Shown in pieces: positions 26,476 through 34,220 of a stretch of 64,000 nucleotides of DNA. Position numbers and translations under genes: made by a program. The notes beneath the pieces were generated by a model. That model was given only the letters and a program-made list of their open reading frames with translations. It had not been told where the DNA came from and did no database searches. The DNA is taken from the NCBI RefSeq assembly GCF_030580915.1, contig NZ_JAUQTA010000001.1:372001-436000 (forward strand), read 5' to 3'. Origin of the DNA: Nocardioides jiangxiensis. Its GTDB lineage: Bacteria; Actinomycetota; Actinomycetes; Propionibacteriales; Nocardioidaceae. Each line of letters opens with the position of its first letter. The stretch's first letter is position 1.

Positions 26476-28074
26476 TCAGGACCCCGGGGTCCAGGTCACG
26501 AGCTCACGCTTGAGGATCTTGCCGGTGGCGTTGCGCGGCAGCTCGGGCACGAAGACGATCTCGCGCGGCACCTTGAAGCGGGCGAGGTTGTCGCGCACGT
26601 GCTCCTTGAGCTGCTCCTCGGTGAGGGTCGAGCCCTCCTCGACGACCACGAAGCCGCGCAGGCGCTTGCCGAAGTCGGGGTCGTCGACGCCGACACAGGC
26701 AGCCTCGACGACGCCGTCGATGCGGACGAGGCAGTCCTCGACCTCCTGCGGGAAGAGGTTCTCACCGCCGGAGACGATCATGTCGTCGTCGCGGCCCTCG
26801 ACGAAGAGCCGGCCCTCGCTGTCGAAGCGACCGACGTCGCCCGACGACATGAGACCGTCGATGACGGCCTTGCCGCCGCCACCGGTGTAGCCCTCGAAGA
26901 GGATCGAGTTGCCGACGAAGATCCGGCCGGAGTCGAGCGGGCCGACCGGCTTGTCGTTGCCGTCGAAGAGGCGCACGGTCGCCCCCAGCGGCGGCTTGCC
27001 CGCCGTGCCCGGCGCGGAGCGCATGTCCTCGGGCGTGGCGATCGAGGCATAGGCGACCTCGGTCGAGCCGTAGGTGTTGTAGAGGTTGTCGCCGAAGGCG
27101 TCCATCCACTCCGTGGCGAGGTCGCCGGGCAGCGCCGAGCCCGACGAGGCGACGACCTTGAGGCGGGACAGGTCGTACTTCGCGCGGGTCTCGGCCGGGA
27201 GCTGCAGCACGCGCTGGAGGAAGACCGGGATGACGATCGCTCCGTCGCAACGCTGCTCGTCGAGGATCCGGAGGAACTCCTCCGGGTCGAAGCGGCGCGA
27301 GAGGACGATGGTCGTCTCCAGGAGCATCGCGAGCATCCAGTGCGCGAGGCCCCAGGTGTGGAACAGCGGGGCGGCGACGTGGATCCGCTGGCCGCGCTTG
27401 AACGGGATGCGCGAGAGCAGCGCAGCCGCGGCGTCGAGGCCGGCCTCCGACCGCGGGGCACCCTTCGGCGTACCGGTGGTGCCGGAGGTCAGGATGATGA
27501 TCCGGCCCTGGCGCGAGGGTGCCTTCGGCGCGGCCGTCGGCGAGGTCGCGATCAGCGTCTCCACGTCGGGTACGCCCTGCGTGTCGCCGTCGACCCACGC
27601 GATGACGCGCGTGACACCCTCGACGGAGGAGAGGAGACCGGTGAACTCCTGGTCGTAGACGACCACCGTCGGCTTCTCGCGCTCGATGACCTCGGCCAGC
27701 TGCGGGCCGGCGAAGGCCGTGTTGAGGTAGAGCATGTCCGCGCCGAGCTTCGCGGTCGCGATGGAGGCATCGACGAAGCCGCGGTGGTTGCGGCACATGA
27801 TCGCGACGCTGTCACCGGCACTCACCCCGAGGCCGGCGAGGGCGTGGGCGAGCGCGTTGGAGCGCTCGTCGATCTGCTGGTAGGTGAGCTCACCGAGCTC
27901 GTCGATCAGGCCGATCGCCCGCGGCGCACGGTGCGCCAGGGCGGTGAAGCCGCCGGCCGGACCGAGGCCGAAGCCCTTGAGCGTGACCAGCGTCTTCACG
28001 CCGGCGAGCGGGCCGATCGGACGGACCATGCCCGCGCGGGCGAGGACACGCAGGACCTGAGGGACGTTCTGCAC
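26476..28074 (-). CDS. Acyl-CoA synthetase (fatty acid activating), FadD-like
   Basis: A 532-residue ANL ligase with LTSGTTGTPKGAPRS near 190, YGSTEVAYASI near 350, GDVGRFDSEGRLFVEGRDDDMIVSGGEN near 420 and the final RNATGKILKREL. The N-terminus (residues 1-40) contains a short amphipathic segment (PIGPLAGVKTLVTLKGF) rather than a signal peptide. It sits between DUF3052 upstream (16 bases) and ahpE downstream (two bases), which from memory are adjacent in mycobacteria, so the ligase may be an insertion in this lineage. Substrate likely medium or long-chain fatty acid. Confidence 0.9.
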   Translation of the reverse strand: MQNVPQVLRVLARAGMVRPIGPLAGVKTLVTLKGFGLGPAGGFTALAHRAPRAIGLIDELGELTYQQIDERSNALAHALAGLGVSAGDSVAIMCRNHRGFVDASIATAKLGADMLYLNTAFAGPQLAEVIEREKPTVVVYDQEFTGLLSSVEGVTRVIAWVDGDTQGVPDVETLIATSPTAAPKAPSRQGRIIILTSGTTGTPKGAPRSEAGLDAAAALLSRIPFKRGQRIHVAAPLFHTWGLAHWMLAMLLETTIVLSRRFDPEEFLRILDEQRCDGAIVIPVFLQRVLQLPAETRAKYDLSRLKVVASSGSALPGDLATEWMDAFGDNLYNTYGSTEVAYASIATPEDMRSAPGTAGKPPLGATVRLFDGNDKPVGPLDSGRIFVGNSILFEGYTGGGGKAVIDGLMSSGDVGRFDSEGRLFVEGRDDDMIVSGGENLFPQEVEDCLVRIDGVVEAACVGVDDPDFGKRLRGFVVVEEGSTLTEEQLKEHVRDNLARFKVPREIVFVPELPRNATGKILKRELVTWTPGS

Positions 28075-28090
28075 AGTGGTGACTCCTGGT

Positions 28091-28525
28091 TCAGCGGGAG
28101 GCGGTCTTCGGCGCGACCAGGCGCGTCGCCGACCAGTCCTTGCTCACGGTGGCCGTGGTGGTCTGCGAGAGGCCCGCGATGGGCGCGGCCTCGGCCACGT
28201 CGGCCGGGTCGACCGCGCCGGGGCGGCCGACCTTGGGGGTCAGCAGCCAGATGACGCCGCCGCCCGCGAGGTCCGTGAGGGCGTCGACGAGGGCGTCGAC
28301 GAGGTCACCGTCGTCCTCACGCCACCAGAGCACGACGACGTCGACGACGTCGCCCTGGTCGCCGTCGACCATGTCGGCGTCGATCGCGTCCTCGATCGCG
28401 ATGCGCAGGTCGTCGTCGGTGTCGTCGTCCCACCCGAGCTCCTGGACGGCCATGCCGGGCTTGAGCCCGAGCCGACCGGCCACCGTGGATGTCTGGGCGG
28501 TCTCATCGCCCGTGGTGGAACTCAA
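28091..28525 (-). CDS. DUF3052 family protein
   Basis: A 144-residue acidic protein conserved in Actinobacteria. It has GRLGLKPGMAVQELGWDDDTDDDLR, IEDAIDADMVDGDQGDVVDVVVLWWREDDGDL and a final VSKDWSATRLVAPKTA, all typical of DUF3052. The TTG start at 28525 is chosen because AGGAGG lies six bases upstream; no ATG or GTG near the domain boundary has a comparable site. It heads the operon DUF3052, acyl-CoA synthetase, ahpE. Its biochemical role is unknown; the association with ahpE is conserved. Confidence 0.88.
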   Translation of the reverse strand: MSSTTGDETAQTSTVAGRLGLKPGMAVQELGWDDDTDDDLRIAIEDAIDADMVDGDQGDVVDVVVLWWREDDGDLVDALVDALTDLAGGGVIWLLTPKVGRPGAVDPADVAEAAPIAGLSQTTTATVSKDWSATRLVAPKTASR

Positions 28526-28620
28526 CTGACGCCTCCTGGCTCGCGGTAAGCGCCCGGCTTGCTGCCGGGCTGGGGCCAGTCCAGCGGACAACGGCCCCCG
28601 GGTGCAAGCCTCACACGCGA

Positions 28621-29586
28621 TCAGGCCGGCGCTGCGACCGGGTCCACCGGAGCGTCGCCCATCTGCGCGACAGGCACGTCGACGAGCGGTCCGCGCCGCA
28701 GCAGGGCCACCATCCCGTCCTTGTCGTACGCCGGCGCGGGCGAGGCCATGAAGGCGTCGACGAACGCGACGAACGCCGCCGGGTGGTCCTTGTGCGGGAA
28801 GTGGCCCGAGTCCTCGAGCAGCTCGGTCATCGCGCCCGGCGCGAGGTGGCGCACCGTCTCCAGGTGGTGGGCCGGCAGCACGCGGTCGTCGGCGCCCCAG
28901 ATCGCAGCGAAGGGCATGCTCTCGGTCAGGTAGAACCGGTCGGCCATCGAGATCACCTGGCCGCGCCAGTCGATCACGGCGTTGACGAGGTGACGGATCG
29001 CGAAGCGCGTGCGCCGGTCCTGCCAGGAGTCGACGATCGCGGCGACCTCGTCGAGGTCGCGGGTGTAGGCGGGCCACAGGTCCCGGGAGGCGCGCAGCAC
29101 CCCTGTGACGACCGGCCGGAGGAAGGGACGGGTCAGGACGCGCATCAGCGTCTCCCATCCCGGCGCCTGGATCACCTTGATGAGCGGTGTCACCTCGCGG
29201 CCGAGGCCACCTGCCGAGACCAGCATCAGCCGCTCGGTCCGCTCGGGGAACTGGTAGGCGAACTGCATGGCGACGCCTCCCCCGAACGAGTGGCCGATGA
29301 CGGAGGCCCGCTCGACACCGAGCACCGCGAGCAGGTCGCGCATGCCGTTGGCATAGCCGCCGACGGTGTAGTCGGCCCGCGGCTTGTCCGACGCGCCGTG
29401 CCCCAGCAGGTCGGGGGCGATGACCGTGTAGCGCTTCGCCAGCTCCTCGATCACGGGGTCCCAGGTGCTGTGGTCGCAGGCCAGGCCGTGCAGAAGCAGG
29501 AGCGCCGGTCCCGAGCCGGCCTTCACGTAGGCACGGCGATGACCGTGGAGCGTGACGTACTGGAGGTCGAGCTGCGGACGCGCCAT
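28621..29586 (-). CDS. Alpha/beta hydrolase
   Basis: A 321-residue alpha/beta-hydrolase with the oxyanion motif LLLHGLACDHSTW near 30, the nucleophile elbow GHSFGGG near 97 and the catalytic histidine in DSGHFPHKDHP near 275. A cap domain lies at about 130-220. The last 40 residues are extra to the core. The ATG has AAGGGG upstream. It is divergent from a free-standing acyl carrier protein gene with 93 bases between, which suggests action on an acyl or ester substrate; it could be a thioesterase or esterase, but I cannot tell which. Confidence 0.85.
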   Translation of the reverse strand: MARPQLDLQYVTLHGHRRAYVKAGSGPALLLLHGLACDHSTWDPVIEELAKRYTVIAPDLLGHGASDKPRADYTVGGYANGMRDLLAVLGVERASVIGHSFGGGVAMQFAYQFPERTERLMLVSAGGLGREVTPLIKVIQAPGWETLMRVLTRPFLRPVVTGVLRASRDLWPAYTRDLDEVAAIVDSWQDRRTRFAIRHLVNAVIDWRGQVISMADRFYLTESMPFAAIWGADDRVLPAHHLETVRHLAPGAMTELLEDSGHFPHKDHPAAFVAFVDAFMASPAPAYDKDGMVALLRRGPLVDVPVAQMGDAPVDPVAAPA

Positions 29587-29679
29587 GAGGACCCCTTTGC
29601 TCCGCCCTGCGGGGCGGCCACCAGCCGGAAGTGCGAGAATCCCACCGTAGGACCGGATTGTTTCCCGGAGGTGACAGCA

Positions 29680-29928
29680 GTGCCCCAGCGTGACAGGGAC
29701 GAGATCACGGCAGGCCTCGTCGAACTCCTGCACCTCATCCTCGAGGTCCCGGCCGACACCATCGACCCGACCGCGCGGCTGGTCGACGACCTCGGCGTCG
29801 ACTCCCTCTCCCTCGTGGAGCTCGTGCTCGGTGTCGAGGAGCACTTCGGCGTCCGCATCTCCGACGCCGAGGTCGCCCGGATCAGCACGCTGGACGACGC
29901 GGCGGAGCTCATCACCACCGCCGTCTGA
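29680..29928 (+). CDS. Stand-alone acyl carrier protein
   Basis: An 82-residue acyl carrier protein. The phosphopantetheine attachment site is S42 in LGVDSLSLVELVLG, and helix III reads VRISDAEVARISTLDDAAELI. It is outside a fatty-acid or polyketide gene cluster and is not the usual fabF-linked acpP. The GTG at 29680 is used since GGAG lies nine bases upstream; an alternative GTG at 29671 abuts the ribosome site. The next gene (enoyl-CoA hydratase) begins 13 bases after the stop, so both may act on the same acyl chain. Confidence 0.92.
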   Translation: MPQRDRDEITAGLVELLHLILEVPADTIDPTARLVDDLGVDSLSLVELVLGVEEHFGVRISDAEVARISTLDDAAELITTAV

Positions 29929-29941
29929 CATCCTCGCTCCC

Positions 29942-30817
29942 ATGAGCTACGAGACCCTCGCCTACGACGTCGCCGACGGCATCCTGACGCTGCGGCTGAA
30001 CCGGCCAGACGCCCTCAACTCGTTCACGGTCCAGATGGCCGACGAGCTCGAGCACGCCTTCCGCCGGGCGAGCGACGACGACGGCGTCGCCGCCATCGTG
30101 GTGACCGGCGAGGGACGCGCCTTCTGCGCAGGCATGGACCTCACCCGCGAGGGCAACGTCTTCGGGCTCGACGAGTCGCAAGACCCGACGATCACCGACA
30201 TGCGCGAGCGCCTCGACGCTCCGGAGATCGCGGTGGGCGTCCGCGACACCGGCGGCCGGGTCACCCTCGCGATCTACGACTGCAAGAAGCCGGTCATCGC
30301 CGCCGTCAACGGACCGGCCGTCGGCATCGGCGCGACGATGATCTGCGCGATGGACGTCCGCATCGCGTCGACGAAGGCACGCATCGGCTTCGTCTTCGGC
30401 AAGATCGGGATCACGCCCGAGGCCTGCTCGACCTGGTTCCTCCCCCGCATCGTCGGGGTCTCGCGCGCACTCGAGATGCTCTACTCCGCCGAGATCATGA
30501 CGGCCGAGACGGCACAGGAGCAGGGACTGGTGCGCTCCGTGCACGAGCCTGAGGAGCTGTTGCCCGCGGCGTACGAGCTGGCGCGGAAGTTCACGCAGAA
30601 CCGGTCGCCGGTGGCGACCGCCCTGGCCCGGCAGCTCGTCTACCGCAACATGGCGGCCGACCACCCCCTGCGCGCGCACGAGTCGGACTCGCTCGCGATC
30701 TTCTACGCGTCCCGCGAGGACGGCAAGGAAGGGGTCGCGTCGTTCCTGGAGAAGCGCGACCCGCAGTTCACGGGCAAGGCGTCGCAGATGCCGCCGTTCT
30801 ATCCCTGGTGGGAGTGA
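29942..30817 (+). CDS. Enoyl-CoA hydratase/isomerase family protein
   Basis: A 291-residue crotonase-fold protein. The first oxyanion region is GRAFCAGMDLT near 65, and the second is VNGPAVGIGATM near 123, followed by the helix IGFVFGKIGITPEACSTWFLPRIVG. The acidic residues expected for hydratases (Glu at the AIGFVF.. position) are partly replaced, so isomerase or hydrolase activity is possible. Cotranscribed with the acyl carrier protein gene (13 bases). A strong hairpin terminator follows at 30836. Confidence 0.9.
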   Translation: MSYETLAYDVADGILTLRLNRPDALNSFTVQMADELEHAFRRASDDDGVAAIVVTGEGRAFCAGMDLTREGNVFGLDESQDPTITDMRERLDAPEIAVGVRDTGGRVTLAIYDCKKPVIAAVNGPAVGIGATMICAMDVRIASTKARIGFVFGKIGITPEACSTWFLPRIVGVSRALEMLYSAEIMTAETAQEQGLVRSVHEPEELLPAAYELARKFTQNRSPVATALARQLVYRNMAADHPLRAHESDSLAIFYASREDGKEGVASFLEKRDPQFTGKASQMPPFYPWWE

Positions 30818-30835
30818 CCTCCCGCGCGAGTGTGC

Positions 30836-30868
30836 AGAAGGGCCCCGGTCGACGACCGGGGCCCTTCT
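30836..30868. terminator. Strong hairpin after the enoyl-CoA hydratase gene
   Basis: AGAAGGGCCCCGGTC (30836-30850) and GACCGGGGCCCTTCT (30854-30868) form an uninterrupted 15-bp stem with a GAC loop. It is symmetric and lies between convergent genes (enoyl-CoA hydratase and the DUF3145 gene), so it can end transcripts from both sides. Confidence 0.85.
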
Positions 30869-30907
30869 GGTGTCTAACTACGCTGCCTGGCTACCTGACT
30901 GTCCGGG

Positions 30908-31417
30908 TCAGACGACCTGGTGCAGCCAGCGGACGGGCGCCCCGTCACCTGCGTGACGGAACGTCTCGAGCTCGTCGTCCCACGGCTTGCCGAGGAGCTT
31001 GTCGATCTCGAGCATCAGCGTGGTGTCGCCCAGGGCGGCCTTCACGACCGATGCCTTCAGCCGGTCTTCGGGGATGAGGATGTCGCCGTGCACTCCCGTG
31101 ACGGCGTGGAAGACGCCGAGCTCGGGGGTGTAGCTGTAACGCGAGCCCTCGGTGCCCTGTGAGGGCTCCTCGGTGATCTCGAATCGCAGGTGGTTCCACC
31201 CTCGGAGGGCCGAGGTGATCGCTGCAGCAGCGCCGACGGCGCCGGTCCACGACAGCTCGGCACGGTAGGTGCCGCTCTGCGCGGGCTGCGGGATCCACTC
31301 GAGGTTCACGGAGACGCCAAGGACGCCGCCGACTGCCCACTCGACGTGCGGGCACAGCGCCGAAGGCGCCGAGTGCACGTAGAGAACACCCCGGGTAGCG
31401 GTGCGGTTGCTGGTCAC
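30908..31417 (-). CDS. DUF3145 family protein
   Basis: A 169-residue conserved actinobacterial protein of unknown function. Recognisable blocks are RGVLYVHSAPSALCPHVEWAVGGVLG, ELSWTGAVGAAAAITSALRGWNHLRFEI, YTPELGVFHAVTGVHGDILIPEDRLK and LGKPWDDELETFRHAGDGAPVRWL. The GTG start has an AAGGAGGGG ribosome site. It is one of the best lineage markers in the window. The gap between it and the PP2C gene (about 150 bases) contains a TTGACT at 31493-31488 on the minus strand that could be its -35. Confidence 0.93.
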   Translation of the reverse strand: MTSNRTATRGVLYVHSAPSALCPHVEWAVGGVLGVSVNLEWIPQPAQSGTYRAELSWTGAVGAAAAITSALRGWNHLRFEITEEPSQGTEGSRYSYTPELGVFHAVTGVHGDILIPEDRLKASVVKAALGDTTLMLEIDKLLGKPWDDELETFRHAGDGAPVRWLHQVV

Positions 31418-31513
31418 GTGACCCCTCCTTCATCTCCGGCGTCGGACAACGCCTTCCCCAGCGGCCCTTCAGTGGAGATGCACGAACAGTCAAGTGACAC
31501 ATATGTAGTTATG

Positions 31514-31537
31514 GGCCTCATTGTGACCGATGAGGCC
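31514..31537 (-). terminator. Hairpin after the PP2C gene
   Basis: GGCCTCAT (31514-31521) and ATGAGGCC (31530-31537) form a perfect 8-bp stem with an 8-base loop, starting 34 bases after the phosphatase stop on the minus strand. No T-run follows; it may be a weak or factor-dependent terminator. Confidence 0.5.
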
Positions 31538-31570
31538 TCGTGTTGCCAGCGTTGTCGCAGGTGAGTTTCG

Positions 31571-32389
31571 TCAGTACGCCGAGAGGCCGGTGGCCGCGAG
31601 CACGTTCCCGTCGTCGGCGAGCGCCCCGAGCCGGAGCCCCTCCCCCGGCACGCGCTGCCGCGCGGTGGGGTGCGCGGTCACGACGTCGGCGACCACGCAG
31701 GTGACGTTGTCGCGCCCGCCGGCCAGGAGCGCCTCGTCGACGAGGATCCGCGCGGCCTCGTCGGCGCGCGGCACGGCGAGCAGCGCGGCGATCCGCTCGT
31801 CGGTCAGGCAGTCGGTCAGGCCGTCTGTGCAGAGCAGCAACCGGTCGCCGGCGACAAGGGCCAGCTCGGTGAACTCCGGACGCTCGTCGTCCGGGATCGG
31901 CAGGGCGTGGATGGAGCGCGTGACGACGTGGCGCCACGGGTGCGCCGCTACGCCCGACTCCTCGAGGAAGCCGTCGTCGAGCAGCTGCTGGACGTAGGTG
32001 TGGTCGCGGGTCAGCCGGGCCAGCCCTCCCGACCTCAGGAGGTACGCACGGGAATCGCCGGCGTGGACCAGCGCGACCCGGTCGCCGTCCACTGCGAGGG
32101 CGGTGAGGGTCGTGGCGAGACCACCACGATGCTCATCGGCGGCCTCGGCCCCGGAGAGCACGTCGACCGCGCGGCGTACGGCCTTGTCGAGGGAGAGCAT
32201 CGGGTGGGTGCCGGGGGTGGCCGCCCGCGCGAAGACGTACGCCGTCGTGGCCGACGCGACCTCGCCGGCAGCCGAACCGCCGACACCGTCAGCGACGACC
32301 AGGACACTCGCCGAGAGGAAACCGGCGTCCTCGTTGACCTCCCGTACCGGCCCGCGGTCCGAGGCGCCGAACCCGTCGAAACGAAGCAT
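31571..32389 (-). CDS. PP2C-type protein serine/threonine phosphatase
   Basis: A 272-residue soluble phosphatase. The PP2C metal-binding motifs are in order: ASDRGPVREVNEDAG at 9-23, VVADGVGGSAAGEVAS near 33, VHAGDSRAYLLR near 107, LLCTDGLTDCL near 187 and GGRDNVTCVV near 225. It lacks the membrane tail of mycobacterial PstP, so it is cytosolic. The ATG follows GAGGAGGG. The partner kinase is not encoded in this window. Confidence 0.94.
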   Translation of the reverse strand: MLRFDGFGASDRGPVREVNEDAGFLSASVLVVADGVGGSAAGEVASATTAYVFARAATPGTHPMLSLDKAVRRAVDVLSGAEAADEHRGGLATTLTALAVDGDRVALVHAGDSRAYLLRSGGLARLTRDHTYVQQLLDDGFLEESGVAAHPWRHVVTRSIHALPIPDDERPEFTELALVAGDRLLLCTDGLTDCLTDERIAALLAVPRADEAARILVDEALLAGGRDNVTCVVADVVTAHPTARQRVPGEGLRLGALADDGNVLAATGLSAY

Positions 32390-32468
32390 GACGCCCTCCT
32401 CTCCCGCACCGATCGGTGCAGCGAGTCAACCGGAACTCGGGAGGTGTCACAAGTTCCACCGGGTGCCG

Positions 32469-32924
32469 TCAGGCGGGTTCGCTGACTTCGACCGGGGCGC
32501 CGACACGGATCTCGCCGCCCTCCAGCACGCGGCAGATCGCTCCCCCACGGCCTCGCCGCAGCGCCTCCATCGCGCCCGGCCCGAGGTCGTCCTCGAGCAG
32601 CTTGCACGGGGCTGCGACGCGCACTACCTCGAGGAGCACCTCGCCGATCCGGAGGCGTGTCCCGGGCGCAGTGGGCACGACGCCGTGGCTGAGCGTCAGG
32701 TTGCGGCGGGTGCCCGTGGCGTCGACGTCGCGGCCGAGGATGCGCGCCGCCTCGGCCAGCCCGTCGGCCGACTGCACCGTCACGTGGCGGTGCCTCGTGC
32801 CGTGGTACCGGTCACCGACGAGGCCCTTGCCCGCCTCGGCGAGCACGGACTCGACCGGCCGCATCGGGAGGCGCCGCGCCTTGGCGACGTGGATCGACGC
32901 AACGGTCGGCTGCTCGGCGTGCAC
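32469..32924 (-). CDS. MOSC domain protein
   Basis: A 151-residue MOSC domain: HVAKARRLPMRPVESVLAEAGKGLVGDRYHG, then GRDVDATGTRRNLTLSHG and the conserved cysteine in VAAPCKLLEDDLGPG. MOSC domains take part in sulfur or molybdenum-cofactor chemistry. The GTG at 32924 is chosen because TACGCT stands six bases upstream and it precedes the first domain strand. Several MOSC proteins act on hydroxylamine-like N-oxides, but nothing here fixes the substrate. Confidence 0.9.
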   Translation of the reverse strand: MHAEQPTVASIHVAKARRLPMRPVESVLAEAGKGLVGDRYHGTRHRHVTVQSADGLAEAARILGRDVDATGTRRNLTLSHGVVPTAPGTRLRIGEVLLEVVRVAAPCKLLEDDLGPGAMEALRRGRGGAICRVLEGGEIRVGAPVEVSEPA

Positions 32925-32930
32925 GTCCCG

Positions 32931-32936
32931 AGCGTA
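32931..32936 (-). promoter_or_regulatory. Leaderless -10 element of the MOSC gene
   Basis: TACGCT on the minus strand (32936-32931) is followed by six bases and the GTG at 32924. It supports this GTG as the true start. Confidence 0.45.
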
Positions 32937-32985
32937 CGGCGCTGCCGGCCCGCGTGCTCCTGACGCCTCCGGGTACCGCCCCAGC

Positions 32986-33381
32986 ATGACGACGGCGCCC
33001 GACCGCTTCCCCAGCCGCCTGCTCGAGCCGGCGGTCCTCGCCCGCGTGCACGGCGCCTTCAACATGGCGGGCGGCCTCTGGCCCCTCCTGCACCTGCGCA
33101 GCTTCGAGGCCGTCTTCGGACCGAAGGCGGACCGCTGGCTCGAGCACACCGTCGGAGGACTTCTCACCGGGCTCGGCTGGGCCCAGTGGCAGGCCGGTAC
33201 ACCCGCCGACTGGAAGCACGCGCGGCGGATCGGCGTAGCGACAGCGGGCACACTGCTGGCCATCGACCTCGTCTACGTGCCACAGGGCCGGATCAGGTGG
33301 ACCTACCTGTTCGACGCCGCCGAGGAGATCGCCCTGCTCGCCGCCTGGGCCGCCGCGAGCACGCGCCACGCGGCGTCGTAG
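32986..33381 (+). CDS. Membrane-associated hypothetical protein
   Basis: A 131-residue protein with an amphipathic N-terminus (LLEPAVLARVHGAFNMAGGLWPLLHLRSFEAVFGPKADRW, in parts) and three hydrophobic stretches near 55-70, 80-97 and 108-125. The pattern GLWPLLHLRSFE/GPK resembles small actinobacterial membrane proteins of unknown function. ATG 32986 is the first start after the divergent MOSC promoter; 61 bases separate the two genes. No function assigned. Confidence 0.7.
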   Translation: MTTAPDRFPSRLLEPAVLARVHGAFNMAGGLWPLLHLRSFEAVFGPKADRWLEHTVGGLLTGLGWAQWQAGTPADWKHARRIGVATAGTLLAIDLVYVPQGRIRWTYLFDAAEEIALLAAWAAASTRHAAS

Positions 33382-33522
33382 ATCGGGTGGGGTCGACCCA
33401 TGACCCGGAGATCATCGGCTGGCTCGGCTCGCCGGCGCATGGTCTCCGTCGTCAGCAGCGGCGGGGTTGAACTGTCCCGCTTCCATCCTTCAAAGTGAGC
33501 TGGGAGCGGGGCTGCCGTCATT

Positions 33523-33945
33523 TCAGGAGCCGAGCGTCACGACCACTCCATCCGCATCGTCCTTACCGAACACGATCTGCCCCCGATGCGACACCTCAAC
33601 CGACATGGGCCAGTCGCCACTCACATCCTTCACGGTGAAGCGGTACGTGCAGATGCCGTATGCCTCCTCACGTGTCCCAGCCTCCAGGGACCCGACAGAT
33701 ACGGTCTTACCGCCACTGTCGCGGACAACCACCTGCGTGCCCTCGCCGATGTCCGAGTAACCGCCGCGGGCGATGCATGATGTGCCGTCGTCGCTTGCCG
33801 GGTCTCCGAGGTCGGACAGCAACAGGGCGCCACGCACAGTGACGAGCGACGGAAGCATCACGAGCGCCGCTGCCGCCCCGACAGCGACGACCAGACAGAT
33901 TGCGGCCACGATCGCGAGAACCTTGTTCTGAAACAACGTGCGCAT
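33523..33945 (-). CDS. Membrane-anchored hypothetical protein, lower GC
   Basis: A 140-residue protein with one N-terminal membrane helix (about 10-32; LAIVAAICLVVAVGAAAALVML) and an extracellular beta-rich domain with two cysteines (TSCIARGGY and YGICTYRFTV) that could form a disulfide. Codon use is visibly less GC-biased than neighbours, and it lies beside tRNA-Ile2 and a tRNA relic, so it may be acquired. A TTG nine bases upstream of the ATG is an alternative start. Family not recognised. Confidence 0.6.
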   Translation of the reverse strand: MRTLFQNKVLAIVAAICLVVAVGAAAALVMLPSLVTVRGALLLSDLGDPASDDGTSCIARGGYSDIGEGTQVVVRDSGGKTVSVGSLEAGTREEAYGICTYRFTVKDVSGDWPMSVEVSHRGQIVFGKDDADGVVVTLGS

Positions 33946-33994
33946 GTCACCCAAGGTGCACCCGTTTCCGCCGACCCGCAGCAGAACAGCGTAG

Positions 33995-34068
33995 TAGGCC
34001 AGGTGGGACTTGAACCCACGACCGAGCCATTATGAGTGGCTTGCTCTAACCGGCTGAGCTACTGGCCC
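33995..34068 (-). tRNA. tRNA with CAT anticodon, probably tRNA-Ile2
   Basis: A 74-base cloverleaf from 34068 to 33995. Acceptor GGGCCAG pairs with CTGGCCT (G1-T72 wobble) before an A discriminator; D arm TAGCTCAGCCGGTTAGAGC; anticodon loop CTCATAA with CAT; T arm GTGGGTTCAAGTCCCAC. The GGTC variable loop and D arm resemble the lysidine-modified isoleucine tRNA rather than elongator Met, but sequence alone does not prove it. CCA is not encoded. Confidence 0.85.
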
Positions 34069-34088
34069 GCGTGGTCGGACAGTACCGC

Positions 34089-34106
34089 CACGCCAGATCT
34101 GGCGTG
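34089..34106. repeat. Perfect 18-bp palindrome beside tRNA-Ile2
   Basis: CACGCCAGATCTGGCGTG reads the same on both strands and starts 21 bases upstream of the tRNA 5' end. It sits between the tRNA and a decayed tRNA. Whether it is an operator, a processing site or a fold in the precursor transcript is not clear. Confidence 0.6.
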
Positions 34107-34110
34107 CGGG

Positions 34111-34174
34111 TGGGCCTTTGTTGAATCGGCTCACGACGTAGCTGACACCGGGCCACCGATTGAGCTACCGGCCC
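34111..34174 (-). pseudogene. Decayed tRNA remnant
   Basis: The minus strand from 34174 begins GGGCCGGTAGCTCAATCGGT, a convincing acceptor/D-arm start, and ends near 34111 with AGGCCCA, which pairs with GGGCC. Between them there is no intact anticodon arm, and the T arm (GCCGATTCAACAAAGGC) keeps the TTCAA loop but only three stem pairs. It is 64 bases long and cannot be a working tRNA. It lies 42 bases upstream of the intact tRNA-Ile2. Confidence 0.45.
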
Positions 34175-34220
34175 CTCGACGTCTGACCCTATCGCCGTCC
34201 GGAGCAACTTCCCGTTTTAG

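Noticed and set aside
33382..33522. Remnant of a transposase
   Set aside because: The 140-base gap contains no recognisable transposase domain, terminal inverted repeat or target duplication.
34111..34174. A working second tRNA
   Set aside because: The anticodon arm is missing and the T stem has only three pairs, so it can only be a remnant.
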